A stretch of 41,996 bases of DNA from Diphasiastrum complanatum (lineage: Eukaryota; Streptophyta; Lycopodiopsida; Lycopodiales; Lycopodiaceae). Shown here piece after piece: positions 11,138 to 20,862 of the stretch. The notes beneath the pieces are model-generated. The model was not told the origin of the DNA, searched no databases, and saw only the letters and a program-made list of their open reading frames with translations. The DNA is taken from assembly GCA_029204225.1 (NCBI GenBank), contig CM055107.1, forward strand, positions 48,858,550 to 48,900,545. The letters are read 5' to 3'. Positions within the stretch are counted from its first letter, which is position 1. Every line of letters starts with the position of its first letter. The position numbers and the translations under genes were made by a program.

Positions 11138-11828
11138 TGTGAAAAGTACAGTACTAAGGACCATAAATGGATCTTTGAATGATCCACAAGGTGATTGTAT
11201 GCTTGTTAAACAATCTATCAGAAACTAGTCATCAGAAAACAAGATCTAGTTTAGCAGCTTCATAGGAAACAAGTAGAGACAATCAAAGCATTGATCAATT
11301 AGTATAATCCAACTCCACACGTGTGGAAATAAGGCTGTAGTACGGCGTGTAGACAGTGTTTACAAAATGCCAAAGCTGGGTTTCATTGGAAAAATAGAGT
11401 AATCACCATACACTGAGAGGAAACTCGAGTTTCTCCTCGAGGCTCCAAAAAGTTTCTATCTTCTCACTATGGAGAATGGGAATACATAGTAAAACACACT
11501 TCCTTTGCAAAGTTAGGTGAAAATCTAGCATGTAATAAGAAAGTAGACTCCACTTTCTTGCCCTAATGTGAAAACCCTAGCCTAGATCCAAGAGTCATGC
11601 TTGGTAGGTGCATGGTAGGTACAAATCTCATCATAAATCATGGTCTAGATCCTACAAAGTAGGAATCACTACCAAATAGACACAACCACTCCTCTTGACT
11701 CGTGGTAACCTACTTTAGGTGTATATGTACAAGTGGCACTTTGGCCATTGAAGTAACCAACAAACAATATTGACAAAATGTACAATATTCTACATGGCTA
11801 GATTTGCCAATGTAGGCAATTTTTCATA
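11138..11828 (-). repeat. 5' LTR of the copia element
   Basis: The 691-bp copy is about 98.5 percent identical by eye to 5833-6521. The palindrome CACACGTGTG is at 11316-11325, and another copy of it lies in the leader at 10966-10975. The PBS on its left makes it the 5' LTR, so element transcription would start inside it and run leftward. The outermost bases are TA rather than CA. Confidence 0.94.
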
Positions 11829-11835
11829 GGCATTA

Positions 11836-12203
11836 GAGGAGTTCTAAATTCAAAAAAGACCCTTTGTAAGAATTATTTATATATTTTCTCTCAATTTTTT
11901 CTTACACATGGACCAATCAAAACACTCAAATTTGAAATCTACATAATGCAACTTTTTGAGTCGACATTTTTGATTCCACACTAAAAATGACATACTTTTT
12001 AATGGTAAGTCCAAATTTAGCGGAGTTTGGTCCATTAGAAAGCGCTCGACAAGGACTTTCCAATGATATGTTAGATAACATACTTTTGAGCTACGATTAA
12101 AAAGTTATGGCAAATCAAAAATATTAGTGTTATAATATTTTAATAATATAAACTACATCTTGCACGAATTCTTAAAGGGTCTTTTTGGAGCTCAAAACTC
12201 CTC
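11836..12203. mobile_element. MITE with about 38-bp terminal inverted repeats
   Basis: The left end GAGGAGTT...AAAAAGACCCTTT (11836-11874) matches the reverse complement of the right end at about 12165-12203 with a few mismatches and small indels. The flanking TA on each side (11834-11835, 12204-12205) could be the target duplication, as in Tc1/mariner-type MITEs, but the inverted match continues through CAT/ATG so the exact edge is uncertain. The interior is AT-rich with no coding capacity. The copia element at 5833-11828 was inserted 2 bp outside this MITE's left end. Confidence 0.72.
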
Positions 12204-12630
12204 TAATGAAGTTCTTTATCATTTGCTTTGGAGTATCTACGAACTAAAGAACTAACTTTCATTTTGAAATCAGATACCCAATTTAAGGAGAACCATTTCA
12301 TTCGGTTCACTTGTTCTCAAAATAAAAAGATATTGGATGCTGAAACCATCTTTAAGAAATCTAGAACTGACACACAAATCAATTACTTTTATCCTGAATT
12401 GTGGGCTCTGTCTATTTGGTGGCTGCCCGGTAGCTCTCCATTTTACTATCATTTTCAGCATGTTTTACAATTGTCATTGCGAGGTACTACTTACACTAAT
12501 TGTCATTTCTCTCTTTTCTTTTTTCTTTGACAGGCTTTTTCACGTCTTTTCATTGGTGTACCTATTGTGACGACTTATGTCCTCTCCTTCAGTTTGTCCA
12601 CTTGTTTAGCACCATGTCTAGCTTAATCTT

Positions 12631-13218
12631 GTGTATTCTTTTCCGTTACTTTTAATTTTTTCTTTTACCATGACTTCTGATTTTCAGTCTCTATCCCCTT
12701 TAGATTATCTTTTTGTTTTTAATAGTGATATACCATATGTTCGACAAATGGCTCACATGTCTTCAGTATTACTTAGTAGTTCTCGGCCAACTTGTCCAAG
12801 TCCTAATAAGATTATTGACACAATTTTTCTCTTAAAGGGTTCAGCTAGGTCGAAGTGGTTTGACTATGTCCATTCTCATCTGCCTATCTCTGAGTGGCAT
12901 GACTTTCTACATGTACTTCGCCTTCTTATATTTTTTGATGATAATTCTATATTTGTTTCTCCTCTCACTCTTACGAGTGATATTATAGGTCTTGAGAGTT
13001 CTACTTCTTCTGATTCCTCTCGTGAGCATTCTTCCATATGTGAGGTTCCATTTTCTTGTGCTGGACAAACAAAGATAGAGTCACACATTGCTAGCGATAC
13101 ATATGAGGATGATTATATATCACATAGTTTGAGCAAGTTGCCTGATTTATTTGAGATAGTTATTGATCTACCTGAGCTCATCATTGTATCCCATAGTGAG
13201 TCAGAGTCACATATATAG
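12631..13218 (+). pseudogene. Retroelement gag-like N-terminal ORF (tentative)
   Basis: A 195-aa plus-strand frame. The segment FLLKGSARSKWFDYVHSHLP followed by WHDFLHVL resembles the generic gag pattern of retrotransposons (aliphatic-KGSA-x-W, then W-x-x-F). The C-terminal half is rich in Ser, Asp and Glu. It lies upstream of a protease-like region on the same strand, which fits a gag-protease polyprotein, but a frameshift separates them. The family is uncertain. Confidence 0.4.
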
Positions 13219-13508
13219 GTTCCTACTGATTCTGATTCACATATACAGGTTGCGGCCGATATGGTCCTTGATACTGATATAGCATGCTATGATTCTGATG
13301 ATGTTGTTGCATGATTTGATGGTACTATAGATGTTTTTGCATGCTATGATAGTGTTCCATGCTCTGATACTGATATAGTATGTCTTTGTACTATTGTCGA
13401 TGTTGTTGCATGCTTTGATATTGTTGTCGAGTACTTTGATGCTACTCATGTTCCTGAGCACCATGTTATAGATGTTATGCTCCTTATTTCGATATTACTC
13501 ATAAATCT
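13219..13508 (+). repeat. Degenerate short tandem repeats encoding Asp/Cys/Val-rich sequence
   Basis: Variants of GATGTTGTTGCATGCTTTGA and GATACTGATATAGCATG recur several times. In translation these give repeated ACYDS- and SDTDI-like units. They link the gag-like ORF to the protease-like ORF and may be an expanded low-complexity linker of the same polyprotein. Confidence 0.5.
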
Positions 13509-14117
13509 ATGGTTTCTCTTTCACATGCTTTGGCTACTCTAGTAGATATCCATATGGCATATGGTTATACAGTTCATGATGGTCCTATTGTATACTCACT
13601 AGCTTATTTTGCTGATAATCGTCTAGATGAGTATGCAATTTTTCTAGATGCATATTTAGGCCAGAACTTATCAGTTGATGCTTCTGTTATTATGCCTACA
13701 TATGTTGTTCTAGTTGTGGATCATATTATTCTAGATGTGAGGTGAGAGTATATTGCTTTAGTGGATACACACAATACACATTCATTTATTAATAATTACA
13801 TTTCCACTAGGATTCGTGCTACATCTGTTCCTGCTTTCCAGCCTCTCAGTGTTGAGGTTGCTCATTCCCATTATTTTCCTAGTTCTCTGATGTTTCAGAG
13901 CTTGGATTATCACATTGGTGATTTTTCTGGTCAGGCATATTTCTACATCATTCCTCTAGAGTGCTATGATATTATTTTTGGTGTAGACTGGTTCTCTTCA
14001 CTTGCTAGTGTTGTTGTGGATCTCTCTCAACAGACACTTTCCTTTACTCATGCTGGTCAACATCATTCACTTGTTGGTATTGATTCCCAGGGTGATTGGG
14101 AAGCAATTTATGCATAG
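13509..14117 (+). pseudogene. Retropepsin-like (RVP_2) protease remnant
   Basis: Two ORFs in the same frame, 13509-13745 and 13761-14117, are separated only by a TGA at 13743-13745. The second has the gypsy protease architecture: LVDTHNTHSFI in place of the usual D-S/T-G-A-THSFI, a central VEVAHSHYFP block, and YDIIFGVDWF, the hallmark second motif. The active-site Gly is His and the following Ala is Asn, so the enzyme would be inactive even without the stop. The Asp itself remains. Confidence 0.68.
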
Positions 14118-14354
14118 TCTGCCAAAGGCTCAGGATGAAACTTTTCTTTCCATTTAGAGTACATCACTTTCACCATCCATGGGTCCTCTTCCTCAGATTG
14201 ATGTAGCTTCAGATTTATAGGTTGTTGCTGCGTGCGTTGCACCTATATGCCTTGATTCACAGATATCGTATACAGTGGTCATTCCTATTTTCATTGAGAT
14301 TGAGGCCATATACCTTGGTGGTATTTCTACTATTTCTTTTGCACATACCTTAGA

Positions 14355-14738
14355 TAGCCCTCCTGCTTTGCTGGTTGGTGCAATACCTTCTCCATTGGTC
14401 TCTATATCTCTATCTCTTGAGTCTGTTATGGCCGATGTTCCTGCTAATTTCTATGGGGTTCTTCACAGGTCAACGTTTGATGGCTCCCTAGCTATTGGTG
14501 ATCAGGTTGTATCTTCTTTCACTTTACTCCATGGATCTCTGCACCTTAGCCCTCCTGGTTTAGTGGTTGGTGCAATACCTTCTCCATTGGTCTCTATATC
14601 TCTATCTCTTGAGTTCGTTATGGTCGATGTTTCTACTGATTTCTATTGGGTTCTTCACGGGTCAACGTTTGATGGTTCCCTAGCTATTGGTGATTAGGTT
14701 GTATCTTCTTTAGCTTTACTCCATGAATCTCTGCTTGA
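14355..14738 (+). repeat. 192-bp in-frame tandem duplication (2 copies)
   Basis: The unit starting TAGCCCTCCTG occurs at 14355 and again at 14547, a period of 192 bp or 64 codons. Both copies encode a segment containing VGAIPSPLVSISLSLE and STFDGSLAIGD. The open frame 14275-14697 spans both; a TAG ends it at the point in copy 2 equivalent to GDQVV in copy 1. It follows the protease-like remnant and is probably part of the same decayed polyprotein. Confidence 0.8.
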
Positions 14739-16529
14739 GGTTTGTGATCTACCTCATGATATTTCTACGGTTCCTGACATGATTCATGCACCTTTAGCCC
14801 TTACCGTTACACATTTTCCATCCGAGGATATTTGCTAGATGGTCACTATCACTTATGTAGGGTATTTATTTGTTGGGATCTTTCTAGCTAAGTATACGGG
14901 CATCCTTCAATCTCCTTGTGTTTCTATATATAGGTTTGCTGTAGTCCATATTGGTGGTATACGCTTTAATCATGACTAGTATTCAAAATTATTACGACTA
15001 GTATTCACAATAATTATGATCAATATCTAAGTTATTAGCTTTACAATATTCATGAGTTTGGATAATTTTCGCCAACCATCAATCATGTAATCTTCCAGAC
15101 GCATCTCTAAAAAGTCAATCAAATCTTCATCCGATATATGAAAGACATTTTGTATATATCATGCAAAACAAGACACTATTAGATACAATAAATATCTTTT
15201 GACAAAGAAATTACCAAAATATATTCTCAGTTGTCATATTTGATCATTCAAGCATGCGAGAGCACAATACGAAGGAGAAAAAACTAGAACATGTGAAATC
15301 AAGCATGCGTCATCTTTTAAGTCTCCTACTCACATACATGATTACTATAATCTCGATGTTCACAATTAAGCATGCAATAGCCAATTAAAGTTGTTTTTTG
15401 TTCTCTCTATGCATGCATGCTATGTTATTTTTTGCATGTAATAAATTGATCCAATAAAGCATACTACATTTCAACACACTAAACAACATGTTTGCAATTT
15501 TAAAAACATGTGAGATCCTTGTATTTGGAAATGATAAGAGGGTTTTACATGAACTCATATGGGAACAAAATCAAAGAAAACTTACATGTGCAAAATTTGA
15601 GATTTCAACATTTGGAAGACTTCACTTGGAATGCCTAACATCCAAGCCCTAGCTTTAAAAGCCCTAACAACCAAGCCAAGCCTTAAAAGTTTAGACCGCC
15701 ACCACATTTTGGCCATCAATGTTGACTTTCTTTTAATACCAACCTCAAAAAATAGTTACATAGTAATACCTTTGCAAAGCAAGGCCAAAAATTGCAACTT
15801 TTCAGGATTTTTAAAAATTGGTGGACAATGCTAAATTTTATTTTCCTAGAAATTTTCCAATCAATTCAAAATCTCAATTTGAGTTTCCTCGATACAAATC
15901 TCATAGGAACTATTGGACTAAGATTAGGATACATGTGCATGCAACCCAAGGTAAGATAACTAGGCACTTGAATATGAATATAAGTAGTTTTCAAAATCTC
16001 CTCATTGGTAATTTTCAAAAGGTGTTGAAAAAAAATCAAAACACCTCAAATACATCAAATAAAAATCAGCAACATTTGCATAAGAAAGTTGACTAGAAAG
16101 CAACAACTATACGAACTATCATATCCTACATCCTTACAATGTGTTTCACAAAAAAAATCAACACATTGATGCGCTAGTAGAATGAAATACCTTGACCTAT
16201 ACATGAGCTTGCATGTAGATTCCTTTTCTGGTTGCTTGGTTGTTGGAAGGACAAAGGTTTTTACAAGTGCTGCTGGAATTGAAATCCGTTCAACAACATA
16301 TGCACATCTCCAGTCCCATGACCTCCATCTTACTCAAAAACTCACGTTTCAGGCTCTAAAACAACCTCCTTTTTTTCCAAAATTAAATATTGACTTATAA
16401 ATAGTATCTATATATGTGATACAATTGCTTGAGTATACACACAATATACATTTTTTGCAGTACATTTAAAATCGATTGATTGACAACAAACAAGCATAGA
16501 CATCTTGAAGACATAAAAGAAATGTACCT
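14739..16529. other. No gene seen; AT-rich, CATGCA-rich stretch
   Basis: Short ORFs near 15631-16096 and 16182-16400 show no recognisable similarity. Between 15250 and 15440 GCATGC/CATGCA motifs recur (AGCATGCGAG, AAGCATGCGTC, AGCATGCAATAG, ATGCATGCATGC). A short direct repeat based on GACTAGTATTCA occurs near 14975-15010. I see no transposon ends. Confidence 0.4.
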
Positions 16530-16722
16530 GCCGACTGGGAAAGAACAAATCTATCTCTTTGATCCATCCAAAACTTTGTGGAGTCAATGACAAAATAACC
16601 ATTCTCATCTTTCTTGACAGTTGCATTGGGACCATTGCAAATAACTTTGAACCATTTGACATCAAATATGAAAAAGTTGAATCCCCTAATTCCAGCTTCG
16701 AGGATGTCCTTGATTGTCCCAC
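16530..16722 (-). pseudogene. DUF4216-like C-terminal piece of an older CACTA TNP2
   Basis: A minus-strand frame reads FDVKWFKV, then VKKDENGYFVIDSTKFW and DRFVLSQSAGTF. This resembles the DUF4216 domain often found downstream of the TNP2 transposase in plant CACTA elements (W-x-x-V, a Tyr-Phe strand, then a DPFVLASQA-like motif). It lies just outside the left end of the CACTA at 16804. It has the same orientation as TNP2 pieces on the far side at 24027-24866, so the two are probably halves of one older element. The domain match is from memory of the family pattern. Confidence 0.5.
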
Positions 16723-16803
16723 AAAATCAAGTTAAGAAGAGAGTAAATTGGTGTCAGCCGTACTTGCTCAACCTGCATGGGTAAACTTTGCTATGACTCT
16801 ACA

Positions 16804-16833
16804 CACAACAACAAATAACTGTTGTTTGCCATG
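16804..16833 (+). repeat. Left terminal inverted repeat of CACTA-like element
   Basis: CACAACAACAAATAACTG followed by TTGTTTGCCATG. It pairs with 23841-23870. Mismatches fall at positions 19-21 only. Confidence 0.9.
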
Positions 16834-16837
16834 CTCA

Positions 16838-17330
16838 TAGCCACGCAAACAACACATGATGCATTGCAGACCAATTTGGTTTCACGTGGCAAATCGCGTG
16901 GCTATGGCATGGCAACAAGCGTGGCAATGGCCACGTGGCACAGCCACATGTGGCTAAGCCACACAAGTACAAAATCCAGCACCAACGTTCCCTCCCGGCG
17001 GCAGATTGTTCAAAATTCAAATGCATGGCACAACCATGCCAAGGCTACCGGAGAAATTATTGTTGGATTAAATAGGCCGTGGCACTACCATGCATGGCAG
17101 TGTCACGCAAATTCTTGGAATTTTGCCATGTGTGGCAATATTCTAGGGACAATCATTTTTTATTGCCACGCGTGGCAAAAAAAAAAAGGTGTGCGACAGT
17201 GCCACGTGTGGTAGTGCCACGCCATTTCATTTTCTGTCCATGCGTGGCAATGAAAAAATCTCTGCCCCTGGGGTGCCACGCGTGCCAAAAAAAAATGAAA
17301 GGGCATGGCATTGCCACGTAGTTTTTTTTC
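16838..17330. repeat. Left subterminal palindromic repeat cluster
   Basis: More than ten copies or half-copies of TGCCACGCGTGGCA and variants occur, for example GGCCACGTGGCA near 16928, GCCACATGTGGC near 16945, TTGCCACGCGTGGCAA near 17163 and GTGCCACGTGTGG near 17206. Subterminal repeats of CACTA elements are binding sites for the TNPA-type protein in En/Spm; that role here is inferred. The short ORFs in all frames of this stretch result from the repeats and are not genes. Confidence 0.82.
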
Positions 17331-17544
17331 TGCAGAAAAAAGGTCGCGCAAACAGACCCATACATTATTTAAGATTTAGTTTTTGAAGCTAAATATATGC
17401 TGGATCTATTAGATTTAGATTCATTATGAAAAACATATTGTAACTAATGTGAGTTGATGGTTTTTTAGATTGTATGATAGAGAATGTTACATTTGTTTTT
17501 TTTAATTGTAATTAGTACATTACTTAACTTACTAACTATTTCAT

Positions 17545-17573
17545 GTTGGTGTTGGTGTTGGTGTTGATGTTGA
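17545..17573. repeat. TTGGTG microsatellite
   Basis: A GTTGGT-type hexamer repeats about four to five times, the last units diverging to GTTGAT. Confidence 0.7.
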
Positions 17574-17849
17574 TAGGCCATCAAAAGAAGACCAATCACA
17601 AGTATCAACAATCATCAAGGGAGACAATGAGGTATGTTTCAATATGCTCATAAATAAATCATTGTTTGTTTGATTCATTAATTGTTTGATATCAAAGACA
17701 ATCATATACAAAATCGATACAAAGACAATCATGTACAAAATTACAAAAAACTTTTATGCTTATGATAAAGAAAGAGTACATAGATTCAAAAATGGGGTAT
17801 CAAAAGCCCCAACTTATCTATCACATTACATGATAAACTAAATAGATAC

Positions 17850-18793
17850 TTAATTATCTTCAATGGAATTTGCATCTTCACCTTCACCTTCTTCTTCCTC
17901 CCCTTGATCCAATGGAACGTTTTCATCATCGGCCTCTCTGCTTGGTGCACTTGATGTTGATCCTCTCTACAAAATTAAAAAAATACAAGCATTAGATTAA
18001 ACACCTTTTAGATGTAGTAATTCTAAAGCACAAAAATCAATAAAAAAGTAATTCTTACCAATGGCAATATCCCTTTTTCTTTCATGTGATGCACCAAAGC
18101 CGAGTATCCTTGTTGATACCCGATCTTGTATCTTTCGTAAAAGGCCTTCCGAAATCATTATTCTAAAGTCACAAAACCAACATTGATTAGTTAATAGAAC
18201 AATAACATAAAATAAAAACAATATAAATTTACTTAATATGAAATAAAAAGAAAATTACTTACAAATTGGGCCCGGGTATTGGCTTTGCCCCCCGAACCAA
18301 GATGTGAATGCCCCAATAGGGCAATCCTTGACCGCGTACGCTCCCTTTGTTGCGCAAACCGATCGGGATTGGGATTTTTTTGTTCCACCTCAACTTTGCA
18401 CCAATCTTTTTTGGAAGCCCAACCGGGCCTCCGCCTTCCTGCTCTAATCATCCTCCTTGTGGCTTGTCATTTGTGCCTAATCTGAGTGCACATATTGGTT
18501 AAGGCCCAATTTCTATCAAATTTTTCATCTTGATTAAATTCTTCATGCAACATGGCAATGATTCTATGTTTGTTGTCCTCATCTTGATTAGCCCAAAGGT
18601 TAAACAAGTCATTTCCAAAGTAATTCATGGCAAGCTCTCTAATTCGGCAAATTACAACATTGCCTCGTACATTTTTTATAACACTACCATTCTCGTTAAC
18701 ATCATAATAACGGTTGGCAGATTCTTCACTTGGTGCATCTTGCGGCACCCTCTCTTGTTCGGATTCTCCTTTGAAAAGGCATAGAAATTTCAT
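17850..18793 (-). pseudogene. TNPA-like / Transposase_24 (Ptta/En-Spm type) gene with introns
   Basis: Minus-strand exons: 18793-18263, 18145-18059 and 17966-17850, joined in phase 0. Donors are TTT|GTAAGT and TTG|GTAAGA, acceptors GGAAG|GCC and TTTGTAG|AGA. Exon 1 has the DNA-binding-like part (NDLFNLWANQDEDN, FDRNWALTNM) and a KKDWCKVEV...RSRIALLGHSHLGSGG region matching the W-x-K...HTxGSK pattern of plant Transposase_24. Exon 2 encodes AFYERYKIGYQQGY, and exon 3 an acidic tail to a TAA. One in-frame TGA at 18469-18467 is the only coding break seen. Such proteins bind subterminal repeats and assist TNP2. The start is uncertain; coding-like sequence extends upstream to about 18900 in another frame. 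Confidence 0.72.
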
Positions 18794-18958
18794 TTTATTC
18801 CTTTCGGCCGGAGATCCTCATAAAAATCTGGAACTCGATCTCCCGAGCCCCAGAATCTTGCTCCTCCACTTGAGGAGCTTTGTGGCCTTCTACAACCATT
18901 TAGGATGGCGTATGCTGGTCTACATATAAAGGCAAGAAATGAATGGTAACCTTAGGTA

Positions 18959-18971
18959 GACTCTGATATCA
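18959..18971 (-). promoter_or_regulatory. Degenerate initiator-Met primer binding site
   Basis: GACTCTGATATCA, reverse complement TGATATCAGAGTC, differs from the canonical TGGTATCAGAGCC at two positions. It abuts the LTR on its right. Confidence 0.6.
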
Positions 18972-19627
18972 TGTTGATTTCACACGTGTGGACTATCCAC
19001 AACATGTACTTGTGATCTCCTAAGGTGTGTAGATGCACCAAGATCAAGACTAGATTGAGATTCAAAATCTATCTTTGATTCTATGGAAAAAAACACACTA
19101 CTACATGCATTCAATCACTTCCAACTCTCACTCACACGTGTGGGAAGTGTTCCAAAAATAAGTTAAGTGAAAACAAGCTGCTCTCCTCGGGTAGATAGAG
19201 AAAATCATTATGAGCTCTCGAGTAGAGAGAGAAAGCTAGAAAACCAATTACTCACAAAATTCACTCAATCTCAAAATCAATTAGATCCAAATGAGGAGTA
19301 CAATTATACTAGTAGATCCACAAGCTAGCACTATGCTTAACTATGATTGGACCATACTTTGCCACCTCTTAATCCTATTGGACCATTGATCCATTCACCT
19401 CTAAATTCTATTGGACCATTTCAAGCAAACCTCAAATTCTATTGGAACCCTCAAGGTTCCACCTCTAAATCCTATTGGGCCTCTTAAATTTCATGAAACA
19501 AAATTATTACACTTGTCTACACTCTAATTGGCACGAGTTTAGCCTCTTACTCTATTTTGGCTAAATAGTGGCATTTCAAGTGAAAATGGGTAATTTGCCA
19601 TCTATGCCAAATTTGGTCCTATCAACA
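18972..19627 (-). repeat. Copia-type LTR inside the CACTA element
   Basis: The 656-bp segment begins TGTTGAT and ends ATCAACA (7-bp inverted termini, TG...CA). A degenerate PBS on the left makes it a 5' LTR of a minus-strand element. It has two CACACGTGTG palindromes (18981-18990, 19133-19142). No second LTR or copia coding sequence is seen between it and the CACTA left end, so the element is truncated or non-autonomous. No clear target duplication was found. Confidence 0.68.
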
Positions 19628-20050
19628 TCCTACACCTAGATGCTTGATATAAAAACATAAGGCCCCTATATCTAACATAGATAATCTTTTTCATTTCTTC
19701 ACATGAGAGACATCATCCTACATGAAAGGAGTGCAACAATAATCAAATAGAACAACAGAATATCCTCTCTAATCATGAAGACTGCCAAATACATACAAGA
19801 TAAATGTGCATGCAATCATTAGCAATGTTAAGTTTGCAAACATCAAGCATTGTGATAGATAGATACATAAAAGTCATCAAAATTTGTCCATACATGTGAC
19901 CATGTGATATAGCAATATGTCGCTCTTGTTGCAATGCAAACAAAAAATGTACATGGGCATGGTATTCTCTGGTATATCTAGGCCTCCCTCCAATCTGTGA
20001 TGGTCCAGCCTCATCGTTTGGATAAGAACAATCACAACTACACATATGGG
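19628..20050 (-). other. No firm gene; possible 5' exon of the TNPA-like gene
   Basis: A 90-aa minus-strand ORF (20045-19773) begins with CSYPNDEAGPSQIGGRPRYT, a composition that could belong to the disordered N-terminus of a TNPA-like protein, but I cannot confirm it. The LTR at 18972-19627 would separate it from the rest of that gene. Confidence 0.25.
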
Positions 20051-20052
20051 TG

Positions 20053-20335
20053 GTTTGCCACGTGACACTACTGTGCGAACCCGATACTTAATCGAAATTT
20101 TGACATTTTTCTTTATGTGGCTCTGTCGTGCCTTGCTAGTCAAATTCAGGCTGGAGGTGGGTCTGGCATTAAATGTTTTTAATTCAAAATTTAAAAAATG
20201 AGCACCAAAATTGCCACGTATGGAAGTGCCACGCAAGGCTGTTAGCATTTACTTATTTTGGAGATTTGCCACGCATGGCAAATTTCCAGAGAAAATTCTA
20301 GAGAATTGTAATTTTATATTGCCACGCGTGGCAAA
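20053..20335. repeat. Internal palindromic repeat cluster
   Basis: The same motif as at the element ends: TTGCCACGTGACAC near 20057, ATTGCCACGTATGG near 20212, TTTGCCACGCATGGCAAA near 20266 and ATTGCCACGCGTGGCAAAA near 20318. The cluster lies between the two divergent genes, where a shared promoter would be expected. Confidence 0.78.
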
Positions 20336-20862
20336 ATATATTTGTTGTAATTTTTTAAAAAAACTATTTGAACAATATGTTGAACAAAAACTATTTGAAC
20401 AAACAACTCAATGATTAATTTAAAAGTAAATGAAATCTTTTATAGGTTTTAAGTAAGTGTGGACTAATACTAAAATGATTATTATGTGATCATGATTGTG
20501 AACTAAAAATCAAATGATCATTGTGTCAAATTATTGTGCTATGGCATATTGTGCTTCGACCAAAGTGAAGATGTGAAGATTGCTTTAATATATTTTAAAT
20601 GTAGTAAGGATGTTTCAAACGAAAAATGTTTTTGAAGTGTATATAAATGATCAACGTATGCTAACTAATTGTTTTCTTTGGTCAATCAATTTTTGCTACA
20701 TCTCTAATAGGATATAGATTGCATTGAAAGCATTTGATTTAAAATGACTCAGAAGTTATTGCTAGCTTGAATTCAAGATAAACTTGAAAAATGCAAGAAT
20801 GTATTATAAAGATGCAATAATTACGTAAACTATCATTTTATCATCTCGTGATTATGCAGATC

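Larger units (their letters stand above)
5833..11828 (-). mobile_element. Complete Ty1/copia retrotransposon, minus strand
   Basis: A 5,996-bp element with two LTRs (5833-6521 and 11138-11828), a PBS for initiator-Met tRNA, a polypurine tract and a 5-bp target duplication GGCAT (5828-5832 and 11829-11833). The order gag, protease, integrase, reverse transcriptase, RNase H identifies Ty1/copia. By eye the LTRs differ at about 10 substitutions and one 2-bp indel over about 690 bp, so the insertion is relatively recent. The coding region nevertheless has several stops and frameshifts, so this copy cannot act alone. The final dinucleotide of the right LTR is TA where the left copy has CA. Confidence 0.95.

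Noticed and set aside
12228-12570. ORFs of 63-100 aa after the MITE
   Set aside because: Low-complexity translations on both strands with no recognisable motif; possibly 5' leader of the gag-like remnant.
16838-17330. CRISPR-like spaced repeats
   Set aside because: The palindromes are degenerate, irregularly spaced and within a plant transposon; no array architecture.
17079-17386. Several overlapping ORFs on both strands with His/Ala/Cys-rich repeats
   Set aside because: Open in many frames only because the CCACGCGTGG palindromes contain no stop codons; explained by the subterminal repeats.
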